A stretch of DNA of 12,650 nucleotides from Mesorhizobium sp. GTDB lineage: Bacteria; Pseudomonadota; Alphaproteobacteria; Rhizobiales; Rhizobiaceae. The stretch lies in contig JAUYMV010000474.1 of assembly GCA_030698645.1 (NCBI GenBank), forward strand, positions 1 through 12,650, read 5' to 3'. The notes under the pieces are model-generated. The model had not been told where the DNA came from, ran no database searches, and was given only the letters and a program-made list of their open reading frames with translations. A program made the position numbers and the translations under genes. Shown one piece after another: positions 1 through 6,968 of the stretch (its first letter is position 1; the number at the start of each line of letters is the position of its first letter).

Positions 1-241
1 CGCCCCAGAACATGGTCGCGATCGAGCCGTAGCGAACCGGCCCGTCCATGTAGGACGCCTGGTCTATGGGCGCGGCCGGCTTGAAGCTCGTGGTGCGCAG
101 CAGCACCGCGACGGTGCCGAGCAGGACGAAGAAGAGTACCCACATATGGGCCTGGAACTGGGCATCCTGGGCAAAGCCCACTGCCAGCAGGACCAGAAAG
201 GTCGCAAGCCCCACCCCGACGATCGCGGTTCCGTTTTTCAT
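1..241 (-). CDS. ccoN: cbb3-type cytochrome c oxidase subunit I (CcoN), N-terminal part
   Basis: The first 80 codons of a gene that runs off the left edge. CcoN is the haem-copper catalytic subunit of the high-affinity cbb3 oxidase in the inner membrane and reduces O2 at low oxygen tension. The visible part has a hydrophobic segment at about residues 4-23, a second at about 35-53, and then the GPVRYGSIATMFWG stretch (about residues 67-80), which I recognise as the conserved entry to the CcoN core. None of the haem or copper ligands lies inside the window. The ATG at 239-241 follows a GGGGAT ribosome site about 7 bases upstream. The gene diverges from the hemerythrin gene at 397, and a perfect FNR/FixK box at 328-341 lies between them, as expected for an oxidase induced at low oxygen. 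Identity rests on the short conserved stretch and the context. Confidence 0.85.
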   Translation of the reverse strand, partial: MKNGTAIVGVGLATFLVLLAVGFAQDAQFQAHMWVLFFVLLGTVAVLLRTTSFKPAAPIDQASYMDGPVRYGSIATMFWG

Positions 242-327
242 CGAAAATCCCCACACAGTCCCGAAGCGGCCACCACGAATTGCGTGGCCCACACGATCGT
301 CTGTCTCTCGAATCGCTACCCCCCGCC

Positions 328-341
328 TTGATCCATGTCAA
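328..341. promoter_or_regulatory. FNR/FixK box shared by ccoN and the hemerythrin gene
   Basis: TTGATCCATGTCAA matches the TTGA-N6-TCAA consensus of the FNR/FixK family at all eight fixed positions. Its centre is about 93 bases from the ccoN start and 62 from the hemerythrin GTG. A box centred near -41.5 could therefore serve a start site for either gene. Which gene it drives, and whether it drives both, is inference. Confidence 0.8.
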
Positions 342-396
342 AGGCCATTGGATCGATGTCGGACATTTTCAAGGGGGGGCGCCTGGAGGAACATCG

Positions 397-924
397 GTGT
401 CGAAGACGAAACAATTGGCCGCCGCGGACTGCGACGTGGCGGGCGGATGCCCGGTCGCCACCCTGTGCACGGGGCTGGCGCCGGAACCGTGCATCGCCAT
501 CACGCGCTCGCATGAGGAAAAGCTGCGCGTCTGCGACGATCTCGAGGCGATCGCCGATACGCTTCCGGGAGCGGTGGACCCGATCAAATGCCTGGCGGTC
601 GCCAATCTGCTGGTGCCGCTGCTGCGCAGCGCGCACCGTTATGAGGAGGACTTCATCTTCCCCGCCTACGAGGCGGCTCTCGGGCCGGACGGCTTGCGGT
701 CGTCCTCCACCCAGCGGCTGAGACAGGAGCATGTCGAGGACGAATGCTTCGCCGACGAAGTGACCGAAGTGCTCTTGGCGATCGGCCATGGCGAGGCGAT
801 CGGCAATCCGGAGGCCGTCGGATTCATGCTGCGCGGCTTTTTCGAATCCGTGCGGCGCCACATCGCGTTCGAGCGGGAGCATGTGCTGCCGGCGATCGGC
901 TGCCGCGTCGGCCCCGCGCTATGA
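397..924 (+). CDS. Hemerythrin HHE-domain protein
   Basis: A 175-residue predicted cytoplasmic protein with a hemerythrin-like four-helix bundle that should carry a non-haem di-iron site. Ligand-type residues occur in the family order: H39, the HxxxE motif H80-E84, H112, and a second HxxxE motif H155-E159 followed by LP. The family binds O2 or senses oxygen, NO or iron; the role here is not fixed by sequence. About 35 residues precede the first ligand helix and include four cysteines (C12, C18, C24, C32), which is unusual and could be a metal or redox site. I chose the GTG at 397 because TGGAGGA at 384-390 sits 6 bases before it. An in-frame ATG at 280 would run the gene through the FNR box and has no ribosome site. 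The FNR box at 328-341 suggests low-oxygen induction. The gene ends tail-to-tail with fnrL, overlapping it by 6 bases. Confidence 0.87.
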   Translation: MSKTKQLAAADCDVAGGCPVATLCTGLAPEPCIAITRSHEEKLRVCDDLEAIADTLPGAVDPIKCLAVANLLVPLLRSAHRYEEDFIFPAYEAALGPDGLRSSSTQRLRQEHVEDECFADEVTEVLLAIGHGEAIGNPEAVGFMLRGFFESVRRHIAFEREHVLPAIGCRVGPAL

Positions 925-1647
925 ACCCGACCGGGCCTCGAGCCGTGCGATGCTCTGGACCACGATGTGGCGGTTGTTCTCGATGCGGATAACGCCGTCG
1001 GTGCGCAGCTTGGTCAGCTGGCGGCTGACGGTCTCGATGGTCAGGCCGAGGAAATCGGCGATCTCGGCCCGCGTCAGCGGCAGATCGAAGACCGCGGACT
1101 GCGCGGGTTCATCGGCCGTCGGATCGGCGTGGCGGGCGATCATCAACAGGAAGCTGGCGATCTTCTCGGACGCCGTCTTGCGCCCGAGCGTCAGCATCCA
1201 GTCGCGCGCCTCGTCCAGTTCCTTGAGGGTCTGTTCGTGCAGGCGCCGCTCGAGACCGGGCGATTCGGCGATCATGCGTTCGATCGTGTTCCTGGGGAAC
1301 GAGCAGAGCGAGACGCCGGTCGCCGCTTCGGCGTTGACGATGCTTTCGGCGCTGAAGGGGCGGCCGAGGAAATCGGGGGCGAACTGCAGGCCGACGATCT
1401 GCTGGCGGCCGTCGGCCAGCGATTTCGTCAGCTTGACGACGCCGGCGAGCACATTCGCATAGGTTTCGATCGCTTCCGCGTCGCCGATCAGCTCGGACCC
1501 CGGCTCGACCTGGCGTTTCGACGAGGTCTTGGCGAGCGCGACGAGCTGAGCCGGTTCGAGCGCGCCGCAGATGCCGCCATGGCGCGCCTCGCAGGCGCGG
1601 CAGAGAACCGGAATTCCGGCGCTGTGAACGTCTTGCCTTACCGTCAT
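919..1647 (-). CDS. fnrL: FnrL-type oxygen-sensing transcription regulator
   Basis: A 242-residue Crp/Fnr-family regulator. FnrL binds an oxygen-labile [4Fe-4S] cluster; without oxygen it dimerises and activates genes for microaerobic respiration, haem synthesis and, in phototrophs, photosynthesis. Cluster ligands are visible as C16-x2-C19-x7-C27, with a distal cysteine at C115 in GVSLCSF. A cyclic-nucleotide-binding-like barrel fills about residues 35-120, then the dimer helix, then a winged helix whose recognition helix carries E205-x2-S208-R209, the residues that read TTGA half-sites. The GRP motif (95-97), LDEARDWMLTLGRKTA and DFLGLTIETVSRQ closely resemble Rhodobacter FnrL as I remember it. 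The ATG at 1647 follows a GGTGGGG stretch; the in-frame ATG at 1680 has no ribosome site. It diverges from hemN around a perfect FNR box at 1730-1743, suggesting autoregulation. Confidence 0.93.
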   Translation of the reverse strand: MTVRQDVHSAGIPVLCRACEARHGGICGALEPAQLVALAKTSSKRQVEPGSELIGDAEAIETYANVLAGVVKLTKSLADGRQQIVGLQFAPDFLGRPFSAESIVNAEAATGVSLCSFPRNTIERMIAESPGLERRLHEQTLKELDEARDWMLTLGRKTASEKIASFLLMIARHADPTADEPAQSAVFDLPLTRAEIADFLGLTIETVSRQLTKLRTDGVIRIENNRHIVVQSIARLEARSGS

Positions 1648-1729
1648 GCTGCCCCACCCACGATGATGCTTCGACACCATAGCATCGCAGGCGCGCGCAA
1701 TCCCGCGTCAGTTTGTCCGCCCCACATGG

Positions 1730-1743
1730 TTGACCGAGATCAA
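1730..1743. promoter_or_regulatory. FNR box between fnrL and hemN
   Basis: TTGACCGAGATCAA is a perfect TTGA-N6-TCAA box. Its centre is about 62 bases before the hemN ATG and 90 before the fnrL ATG. A start site 41.5 bases from the centre would give short leaders in either direction. FNR control of hemN is well established in alphaproteobacteria; autoregulation of fnrL is inference. Confidence 0.82.
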
Positions 1744-1798
1744 GGTGTTTCGGCCGCGTCTCGGCCAAGAGACGGCAGACCAGCGAGTGGAGCCGAGC

Positions 1799-3148
1799 AT
1801 GAAACCGGAGCGCAACGCGCGATTCACCGAGGCGGTGCCGCGCTATACGAGTTACCCGACGGCGCCGCATTTCCATGCCGGCGTCGACGCGGGCACGGTC
1901 CGGGGCTGGCTCGCGACGCTTCCCGAAGGCGAGGAAGCCTCGCTCTACATCCATATTCCCTATTGCGACCGGCTGTGCTGGTTCTGCGCCTGCCACACCA
2001 AGCAGACGCGCCGCTATGAGCCGGTTTCGGCCTATCTGCGGTCGCTGCATGCGGAAATCGCCACCGTGGGCAGGCTGGTGCGCGACCGCGCCGGCATCAG
2101 GGCGGTGCATTTCGGCGGCGGTTCGCCGACCATGCTGATGCCCGACGACATGCGGTCGCTCGACGCCGCCCTGCGCGCCGCCTTCGACTTCCTGCCGGGC
2201 GTCGAGATCAGCGTCGAGATGGACCCCAACGACATGGACGAGGCGCGCTTCGACGCGCTGGCCGAAATGGGCATGACGCGGGCGAGCCTTGGCCTGCAGG
2301 ACTTCGACCCGAAGGTGCAGGCGGCGATCAACCGCGAGCAGAGCTTCGAGCAGACCAAGGCGGTCGTCGACGGCGCGCGCGCGCGCGGCGTGCACTCGGT
2401 CAATCTGGACCTGCTCTACGGCCTGCCGCACCAGACGGTGGACAGCGTCGCCGCGACGATCGACCAGGCGCTGTCGCTCGGCCCCGACCGGGTCGCGCTG
2501 TTCGGCTACGCCCATGTGCCGTGGTTCAAGAAGCACCAGACGATGATCGACGAGGCCTGGCTGCCCGGCCCGGACGCCCGCTATGCGCAGATGCAGCGGG
2601 CAGCCGGCATGATCGAGGCGGCCGGCTATGCGGCGATCGGCATCGACCATTTCGCCAAGCCGGACGATTCGCTGGCGCGCGCGGCGCGCGAGGGCCGCCT
2701 GCGGCGCAATTTCCAGGGCTATACCGACGAACGCTGCGACACGCTGATCGGCCTCGGTCCCTCCTCCATCAGCCAGTATCGCCAGGGCCATGCGCAGAAC
2801 TCCGCGGCGACCGCCGACTATCAGCGCGTCGTCGAGAGCGGCGGTCTCGCAACCGTTCGCGGCATCGCCTTCAGCGACGAGGACCGGCTGCGCGGCTGGG
2901 TGATCGAGCGGCTGATGTGCGACTTCGAATTCTCGGCGCAGGACGCGCTGTCACGCTTCGGTCATGCCGCGCGCGTCATTATCGCCGAGGCCGCCGAGCA
3001 GGCGGCGGGCGACCGCGATCGCCTGATCGAACACAAGGGCGATCGCTTCGTCGTCAGTCCGTCCGGGCGTCCGCTGGTGCGCACGATCGCGGCGCGATTC
3101 GACAGCTATCTGTCGTCCGGTCTGGCGCGGCACTCGGTGGCGGTCTAG
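1799..3148 (+). CDS. hemN: Oxygen-independent coproporphyrinogen III oxidase (HemN)
   Basis: A 449-residue cytoplasmic radical-SAM enzyme, the usual size for HemN. It decarboxylates two propionates of coproporphyrinogen III to give protoporphyrinogen IX without O2, keeping haem (and bacteriochlorophyll, if made) supplied under anoxia. The cluster motif is C56-x3-C60-x2-C63-x-C65 in the HemN form YCDRLCWFCAC, where the first three cysteines bind the [4Fe-4S] cluster. The SAM-contacting GGGSPT is at 106-111. The start of the protein (RYTSYPTAPHF) and the segment LLYGLPHQT are also typical of true HemN rather than the HemW haem chaperone. I chose the ATG at 1799 because GTGGAG lies about 7 bases before it. 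An in-frame TTG at 1730 would place the start inside the FNR box. An 86-base gap without an obvious terminator separates it from the next gene. Confidence 0.94.
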   Translation: MKPERNARFTEAVPRYTSYPTAPHFHAGVDAGTVRGWLATLPEGEEASLYIHIPYCDRLCWFCACHTKQTRRYEPVSAYLRSLHAEIATVGRLVRDRAGIRAVHFGGGSPTMLMPDDMRSLDAALRAAFDFLPGVEISVEMDPNDMDEARFDALAEMGMTRASLGLQDFDPKVQAAINREQSFEQTKAVVDGARARGVHSVNLDLLYGLPHQTVDSVAATIDQALSLGPDRVALFGYAHVPWFKKHQTMIDEAWLPGPDARYAQMQRAAGMIEAAGYAAIGIDHFAKPDDSLARAAREGRLRRNFQGYTDERCDTLIGLGPSSISQYRQGHAQNSAATADYQRVVESGGLATVRGIAFSDEDRLRGWVIERLMCDFEFSAQDALSRFGHAARVIIAEAAEQAAGDRDRLIEHKGDRFVVSPSGRPLVRTIAARFDSYLSSGLARHSVAV

Positions 3149-3234
3149 GGCAGGACCAAAATACGGCTCCGGCGGTTCCCTATCGGCGGAGGGCGGGCCA
3201 ATATGGCGCGGATCGAAACTGACAGGACCCGCCG

Positions 3235-5928
3235 ATGACCATCCGAAACCTGCAATTCGCCATCCATCCGACATCGGTCGCCGTCATCGGCGCGTCGAAC
3301 CGCGAGGGCTCGGTCGGACGGGTGGTGCTCGACAACATCGTCAAAGGCGGGTTCGAAGGCCCGATCTGGCCGGTCAACCCGAAATACCGAAAAGTCGGCG
3401 ATCTGGCCTGCTACGCGCGGGCCGCCGACCTGCCGGGCGTGCCGGATCTCGCCGTCATCGTCACGCCACCCGAGACGGTTCCCGGCATCATCCGGGAACT
3501 CGGCGAAAAGGGCGCGCGCGCGGCGGTCGTCATCACCGCCGGCCTGACGCGCGAGAACGGACTGCGCCAGAAGATGCTGGACGCGGCAAAGCCGTTCCTG
3601 TTTCGCATCATCGGTCCGAACACGCTCGGCCTGATGGTGCCGCCAGCCAAGCTCAATGCCGGCTTCGCCCACATGGCCGCCAAGCCCGGCGGGATCGCGC
3701 TCTTGTCGCAGTCGGGAGCGATCGCCACCTCGCTGATCGACTGGGCCGCCGACAACAATCTCGGCTTCTCGCATATCGTCTCGCTGGGCGACATGGCGGA
3801 CGTCGACGTCGGCGACTATCTCGACATGCTGGCCGGCGACGCGAAGACGCGCGCGATCGTGATGTATCTCGAATCGATCCCGAACCCCCGCAAGTTCATG
3901 TCCGCGGCGCGGGCCGCCGCCCGCATCAAACCGGTCATCGCCATCAAATCGGGCCGCCATGAACAGGCGGCAAAGGCGGCGGCGACCCATACGGGCGCGC
4001 TGTCGGGCGCCGACCGCGTGGCCGACGCGGCGCTCCGCCGCGCCGGCATCCTGCGCGTCAACGGCCTGGCGGAGCTCTTCGACGCGGCCGAGACGACGGC
4101 GCGCTTCGCCTCCCTCGACCGGTCGCGGGTCGGCATCGTCACCAATGGCGGCGGCGCGGGCGTGCTGGCGGTCGACCAACTGATCGATTGCGGCGGCGAA
4201 CTGGCGGAACTGACGGCGGAGACGATCGCCCTGCTCGACAAGTCGCTGCCGGCGACCTGGTCGCGCGCCAACCCCGTCGACATCATCGGAGACGCGCCGG
4301 CGGCGCGCTACGCGGCGGCGGTCGAGGCGGTGGCGGCGGACCCCGGGACCGACGCCATCCTGGTGCTGAACTGCCCGACCGGCCTCGCTTCGCCGACCGA
4401 GGCCGCCGGAGCGCTCGCCGCGCTGGCGACCAACGGCACGATCAACGGCAAGCCGGTGCTGGCCTGCTGGCTGGGCGAGCATACGGCGCGCGCCGGACGC
4501 CACCTCCTGCAGCAGGCCGGCGTCGCCAGCTACGAAACGCCGGCGGCGGCGGCCACCGCGGTGTCCTATCTCAGCGACTGGTCGCGCGCGCAAAAGGCGC
4601 TGATGCGCGTTCCGACGGCGAGCGGCGAGACGATCGACGGCGCGCGCGACGCGGTCCTCGCGATATTCCGGCTGGCCGCCGCCGAGGGTCGGCGCATGCT
4701 GACGGAGCCCGAGGCGAAGGCCGCCATCGGCGCCTATGGCATCCCGGTTCCCGTGACCGTCGTCGCGGCAACGCCGGCGGCCGCGGAAAAGGCGGCGCAG
4801 CGCCTGCTCGAACACTCCGAAAAGGTCGTCGTCAAGCTGCTGTCGAAGACGCTGACCCACAAATCCGACGTCGGCGGCGTGGTCCTCGGGATCGAGACCG
4901 CCAAGGCGGCGCGCGAAGCCGCCGAAGCGATTCGCAAGCGCGTCGCAAAGATCGCGCCGACGGCCGATATCGAAGGCTATGCGGTGCAGCCGATGGTCGT
5001 GCGCAGCCGAGCGCAGGAGCTTATCATCGGCGTCAGCCGCGACCCGATCTTCGGTCCGGTCATCCTGTTCGGCGCCGGCGGCATCGCGGTCGAGGTGACC
5101 GACGATACCGCCATCGGGCTACCGCCGCTCGACGACGTGCTGGCCGGCGACCTGATCGAACGCACCCGCATTGGCCGCCTGCTCGCCGGCTTTCGCGACC
5201 GCAAGCCCGCCGATCGCGCGGCAATCACGCAGGCGCTCAACGCCATGTCGCAGATGATCGTCGATTTCCCGTGCATCGTGGCGATGGACATCAATCCGCT
5301 GCTCGCCGACAGCGACGGCGTGATCGCACTCGACGCGCGCATCGAGATCGACCCGAAGGACGTCGAGCGCCCCGGCCCGAACCCGGATCTCGCCATCCGG
5401 CCCTATCCGTCGGGTTGGGAGCGTGACGTGACGACCGGCGCCTTCGCGTTCCACATCCGGCCGATCCGGCCGGCGGATGTCACCCTCTATCCGGATTTCC
5501 TGGCGAAGATCTCGCCGCACGACCTGCGCCTGCGCTTCCTGGCGCCGATGAAGCAATTCTCGGAATCGATGCTGATGCGCCTGACCCAGCTCGACTACGA
5601 CCGGGACATGGCGTTCGTGGCGCTGACGGCGGAGGGCGAACTCGCCGGAATCGGACGCCTGTCGTCCGATCCCGACCGCGCGGTCGCCGAATTCGGCCTG
5701 CTGATCCGCACCGATCTGCAGGGCCACGGGCTGGGCTGGACGCTGCTGAAGCTGATCATCGACTATGCGAAGAGCGACGGCATCGGGCGCATCGACGGCT
5801 TCGTTCTCGACGACAACACGAAGATGCTGGCCATGTGCCGCGAGTTCGGCTTCTCGGTGCGCCATCACGAGCCCGGCGTGTCAGTCACTTCGCTCGAACT
5901 CGGGACCGGCCCGGCGAACCGGTCGTAA
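3235..5928 (+). CDS. Pat/PatZ-like acyl-CoA synthetase (NDP-forming)-GNAT acetyltransferase fusion
   Basis: An 897-residue cytoplasmic protein with the layout of Salmonella Pat and E. coli PatZ, which acetylate lysines (notably on acetyl-CoA synthetase) using acetyl-CoA. In order: a CoA-binding Rossmann domain from about residue 10 (VAVIGASNREGSVG), succinyl-CoA-ligase-like domains to about 450, an ATP-grasp domain at about 480-700 (HKSDVGGV, LFGAGGIAVE, DINPLL), and a GNAT domain from about 735. GNAT features are the acetyl-CoA loop DLQGHGLG (827-834) and AEF with E819, which aligns with the proposed catalytic glutamate of Pat. Unlike PatZ as I remember it, the ligase part keeps a histidine, H252 in ATHTGALSG, at the position of the phospho-histidine of NDP-forming acyl-CoA synthetases, so ligase activity is possible. 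An AGGAC stretch precedes the ATG. No FNR box lies in the 86-base gap after hemN, so read-through from hemN is plausible. Confidence 0.88.
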   Translation: MTIRNLQFAIHPTSVAVIGASNREGSVGRVVLDNIVKGGFEGPIWPVNPKYRKVGDLACYARAADLPGVPDLAVIVTPPETVPGIIRELGEKGARAAVVITAGLTRENGLRQKMLDAAKPFLFRIIGPNTLGLMVPPAKLNAGFAHMAAKPGGIALLSQSGAIATSLIDWAADNNLGFSHIVSLGDMADVDVGDYLDMLAGDAKTRAIVMYLESIPNPRKFMSAARAAARIKPVIAIKSGRHEQAAKAAATHTGALSGADRVADAALRRAGILRVNGLAELFDAAETTARFASLDRSRVGIVTNGGGAGVLAVDQLIDCGGELAELTAETIALLDKSLPATWSRANPVDIIGDAPAARYAAAVEAVAADPGTDAILVLNCPTGLASPTEAAGALAALATNGTINGKPVLACWLGEHTARAGRHLLQQAGVASYETPAAAATAVSYLSDWSRAQKALMRVPTASGETIDGARDAVLAIFRLAAAEGRRMLTEPEAKAAIGAYGIPVPVTVVAATPAAAEKAAQRLLEHSEKVVVKLLSKTLTHKSDVGGVVLGIETAKAAREAAEAIRKRVAKIAPTADIEGYAVQPMVVRSRAQELIIGVSRDPIFGPVILFGAGGIAVEVTDDTAIGLPPLDDVLAGDLIERTRIGRLLAGFRDRKPADRAAITQALNAMSQMIVDFPCIVAMDINPLLADSDGVIALDARIEIDPKDVERPGPNPDLAIRPYPSGWERDVTTGAFAFHIRPIRPADVTLYPDFLAKISPHDLRLRFLAPMKQFSESMLMRLTQLDYDRDMAFVALTAEGELAGIGRLSSDPDRAVAEFGLLIRTDLQGHGLGWTLLKLIIDYAKSDGIGRIDGFVLDDNTKMLAMCREFGFSVRHHEPGVSVTSLELGTGPANRS

Positions 5929-5953
5929 CCCGCGCCGTGCCCCCCGATCCGGC

Positions 5954-5967
5954 TTGATCTGGCGCAA
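5954..5967. promoter_or_regulatory. Near-perfect FNR/FixK box upstream of the universal stress protein gene
   Basis: TTGATCTGGCGCAA matches TTGA-N6-TCAA except that the second half-site reads GCAA. Its centre is about 70 bases before the ATG at 6031. A TAAACAT stretch at 5989-5995 lies where a -10 element would sit if the box is centred near -41.5. The mismatch makes it less certain than the other three boxes. Confidence 0.6.
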
Positions 5968-6030
5968 GGATTCCGGCCGCGAGGACGGTAAACATGCGCT
6001 GGACGCATTTTACTTAAGGGAGCGGGCGCC

Positions 6031-6873
6031 ATGGCTATCAGGACAGTACTCACCCTCGTCGGCATCGACGGTTCGGACAGCGACCTCAAGGCCGCGATCT
6101 CGGTCTGCGAGGAAGTCGGCGCGCATCTGTCCGTGCTGATCGCGGGGTTGGCGCCGACGCCGCCGATGAGCGAATTCGCCTCAGGCGCCATCGTGGCGAC
6201 CGGCTGGATCGAGCAGCGCCAGGAAGACGAGGCGAAACTGCGCCACAGCACCGCCAGCGTCACCGAACTGCTGGCGACCAGCGGGATCTCCGCCGATATC
6301 GACAGCGTCTATGCCGAGGCGGGCTGGATCGCCGACGAGATCGGCCGGCGCGCGCGCTATGCCGACGTCACGCTGCTGGGCGCGGAATTCCTCGGGCACG
6401 ACATCCTCAAATCCTACGCGCTGAACGGGGCGCTGTTCGATTCGGGCACACCGGTGCTGCTGACGCCGGCGGGAAGCCGGCCCACGCTGCAACCGCGCAG
6501 GATCCTGGTCGCCTGGGACTCCAAGATCGAGGCCGCGCGCGCCGTGCGCGAGGCGCTGGAGATGCTGGCCGACGCCGACGAGGTGCATGTGACGCTGGTC
6601 GACCCTGATTCATCGGAATTGAAGAACGGCGCGGAGCCTGGCGCCGACATTGCCGCCTATCTGGCCCGCCACGGCGTCAAGGTGACCGTGGACCGGCTGC
6701 CGAGCCAGGGTCAGTCGGTGGCCGACGTGTTGCGGCGGCATGCCGTCGATACCGCGGCGGAGATGATCGTCATGGGCGGATACGGCCATTCGCGCCTGCG
6801 CGAACGCATCTTCGGCGGCGTGACGAGATCGCTGATCAACAATCCGCCATTGCCGCTGTTCATGGCGCGGTGA
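6031..6873 (+). CDS. Universal stress protein, tandem UspA domains
   Basis: A 280-residue cytoplasmic protein made of two UspA folds, about residues 1-145 and 150-280. The second half opens with RRILVAWDSK, a typical first beta strand. It ends with GGYGHSRLRERIFGGVT (249-265), which fits the ATP-binding pattern G-x2-G-x9-G, but with Gly263 where many ATP-binding members have Ser or Thr. The first half has a degenerate version (LLGAEFLGHDIL). Such proteins support survival under energy and oxygen stress; no enzymatic activity is implied. The ATG follows AAGGGAG at 6016-6022 at good spacing. It probably has its own promoter with the FNR-like box at 5954-5967. Usp genes are often linked to cbb3 oxidase and fnr genes in alphaproteobacteria, which fits this neighbourhood. 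Confidence 0.88.
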   Translation: MAIRTVLTLVGIDGSDSDLKAAISVCEEVGAHLSVLIAGLAPTPPMSEFASGAIVATGWIEQRQEDEAKLRHSTASVTELLATSGISADIDSVYAEAGWIADEIGRRARYADVTLLGAEFLGHDILKSYALNGALFDSGTPVLLTPAGSRPTLQPRRILVAWDSKIEAARAVREALEMLADADEVHVTLVDPDSSELKNGAEPGADIAAYLARHGVKVTVDRLPSQGQSVADVLRRHAVDTAAEMIVMGGYGHSRLRERIFGGVTRSLINNPPLPLFMAR

Positions 6874-6892
6874 GGCCGGGCCCGACCGTTTG

Positions 6893-6906
6893 TTGACCCA
6901 CGTCAA
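6893..6906. promoter_or_regulatory. FNR/FixK box upstream of the short-chain dehydrogenase gene
   Basis: TTGACCCACGTCAA is a perfect TTGA-N6-TCAA box, centred about 69 bases before the ATG at 6969. A start site near 6941 would leave a leader of about 28 bases. It lies 20 bases after the stress-protein stop codon, so the dehydrogenase likely has its own low-oxygen promoter. Confidence 0.78.
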
Positions 6907-6968
6907 GGCGTCCGTCCGCCCCCTCGTCTAGCGTTCCGGCATCGGAATCAGCAAAGGCGAAAACGGAT

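Noticed and set aside
280..396. An earlier in-frame ATG for the hemerythrin gene.
   Set aside because: It would put the FNR box inside the coding region and lacks a ribosome site, whereas GTG 397 has TGGAGGA at ideal spacing.
66..515. A 149-codon plus-strand frame overlapping the ccoN start.
   Set aside because: It runs antisense to ccoN and out of frame with the hemerythrin gene; no ribosome site or motif.
1109..2791. A 560-codon minus-strand open frame spanning fnrL and hemN.
   Set aside because: It overlaps two well-supported genes in other frames, and its translation is compositionally biased without domain signals.
3145..4860. A 571-codon open frame on the minus strand opposite the Pat-like gene.
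   Set aside because: Arginine-rich, low-complexity translation with no recognisable motif, fully antisense to a gene with clear domains; a typical high-G+C shadow frame.
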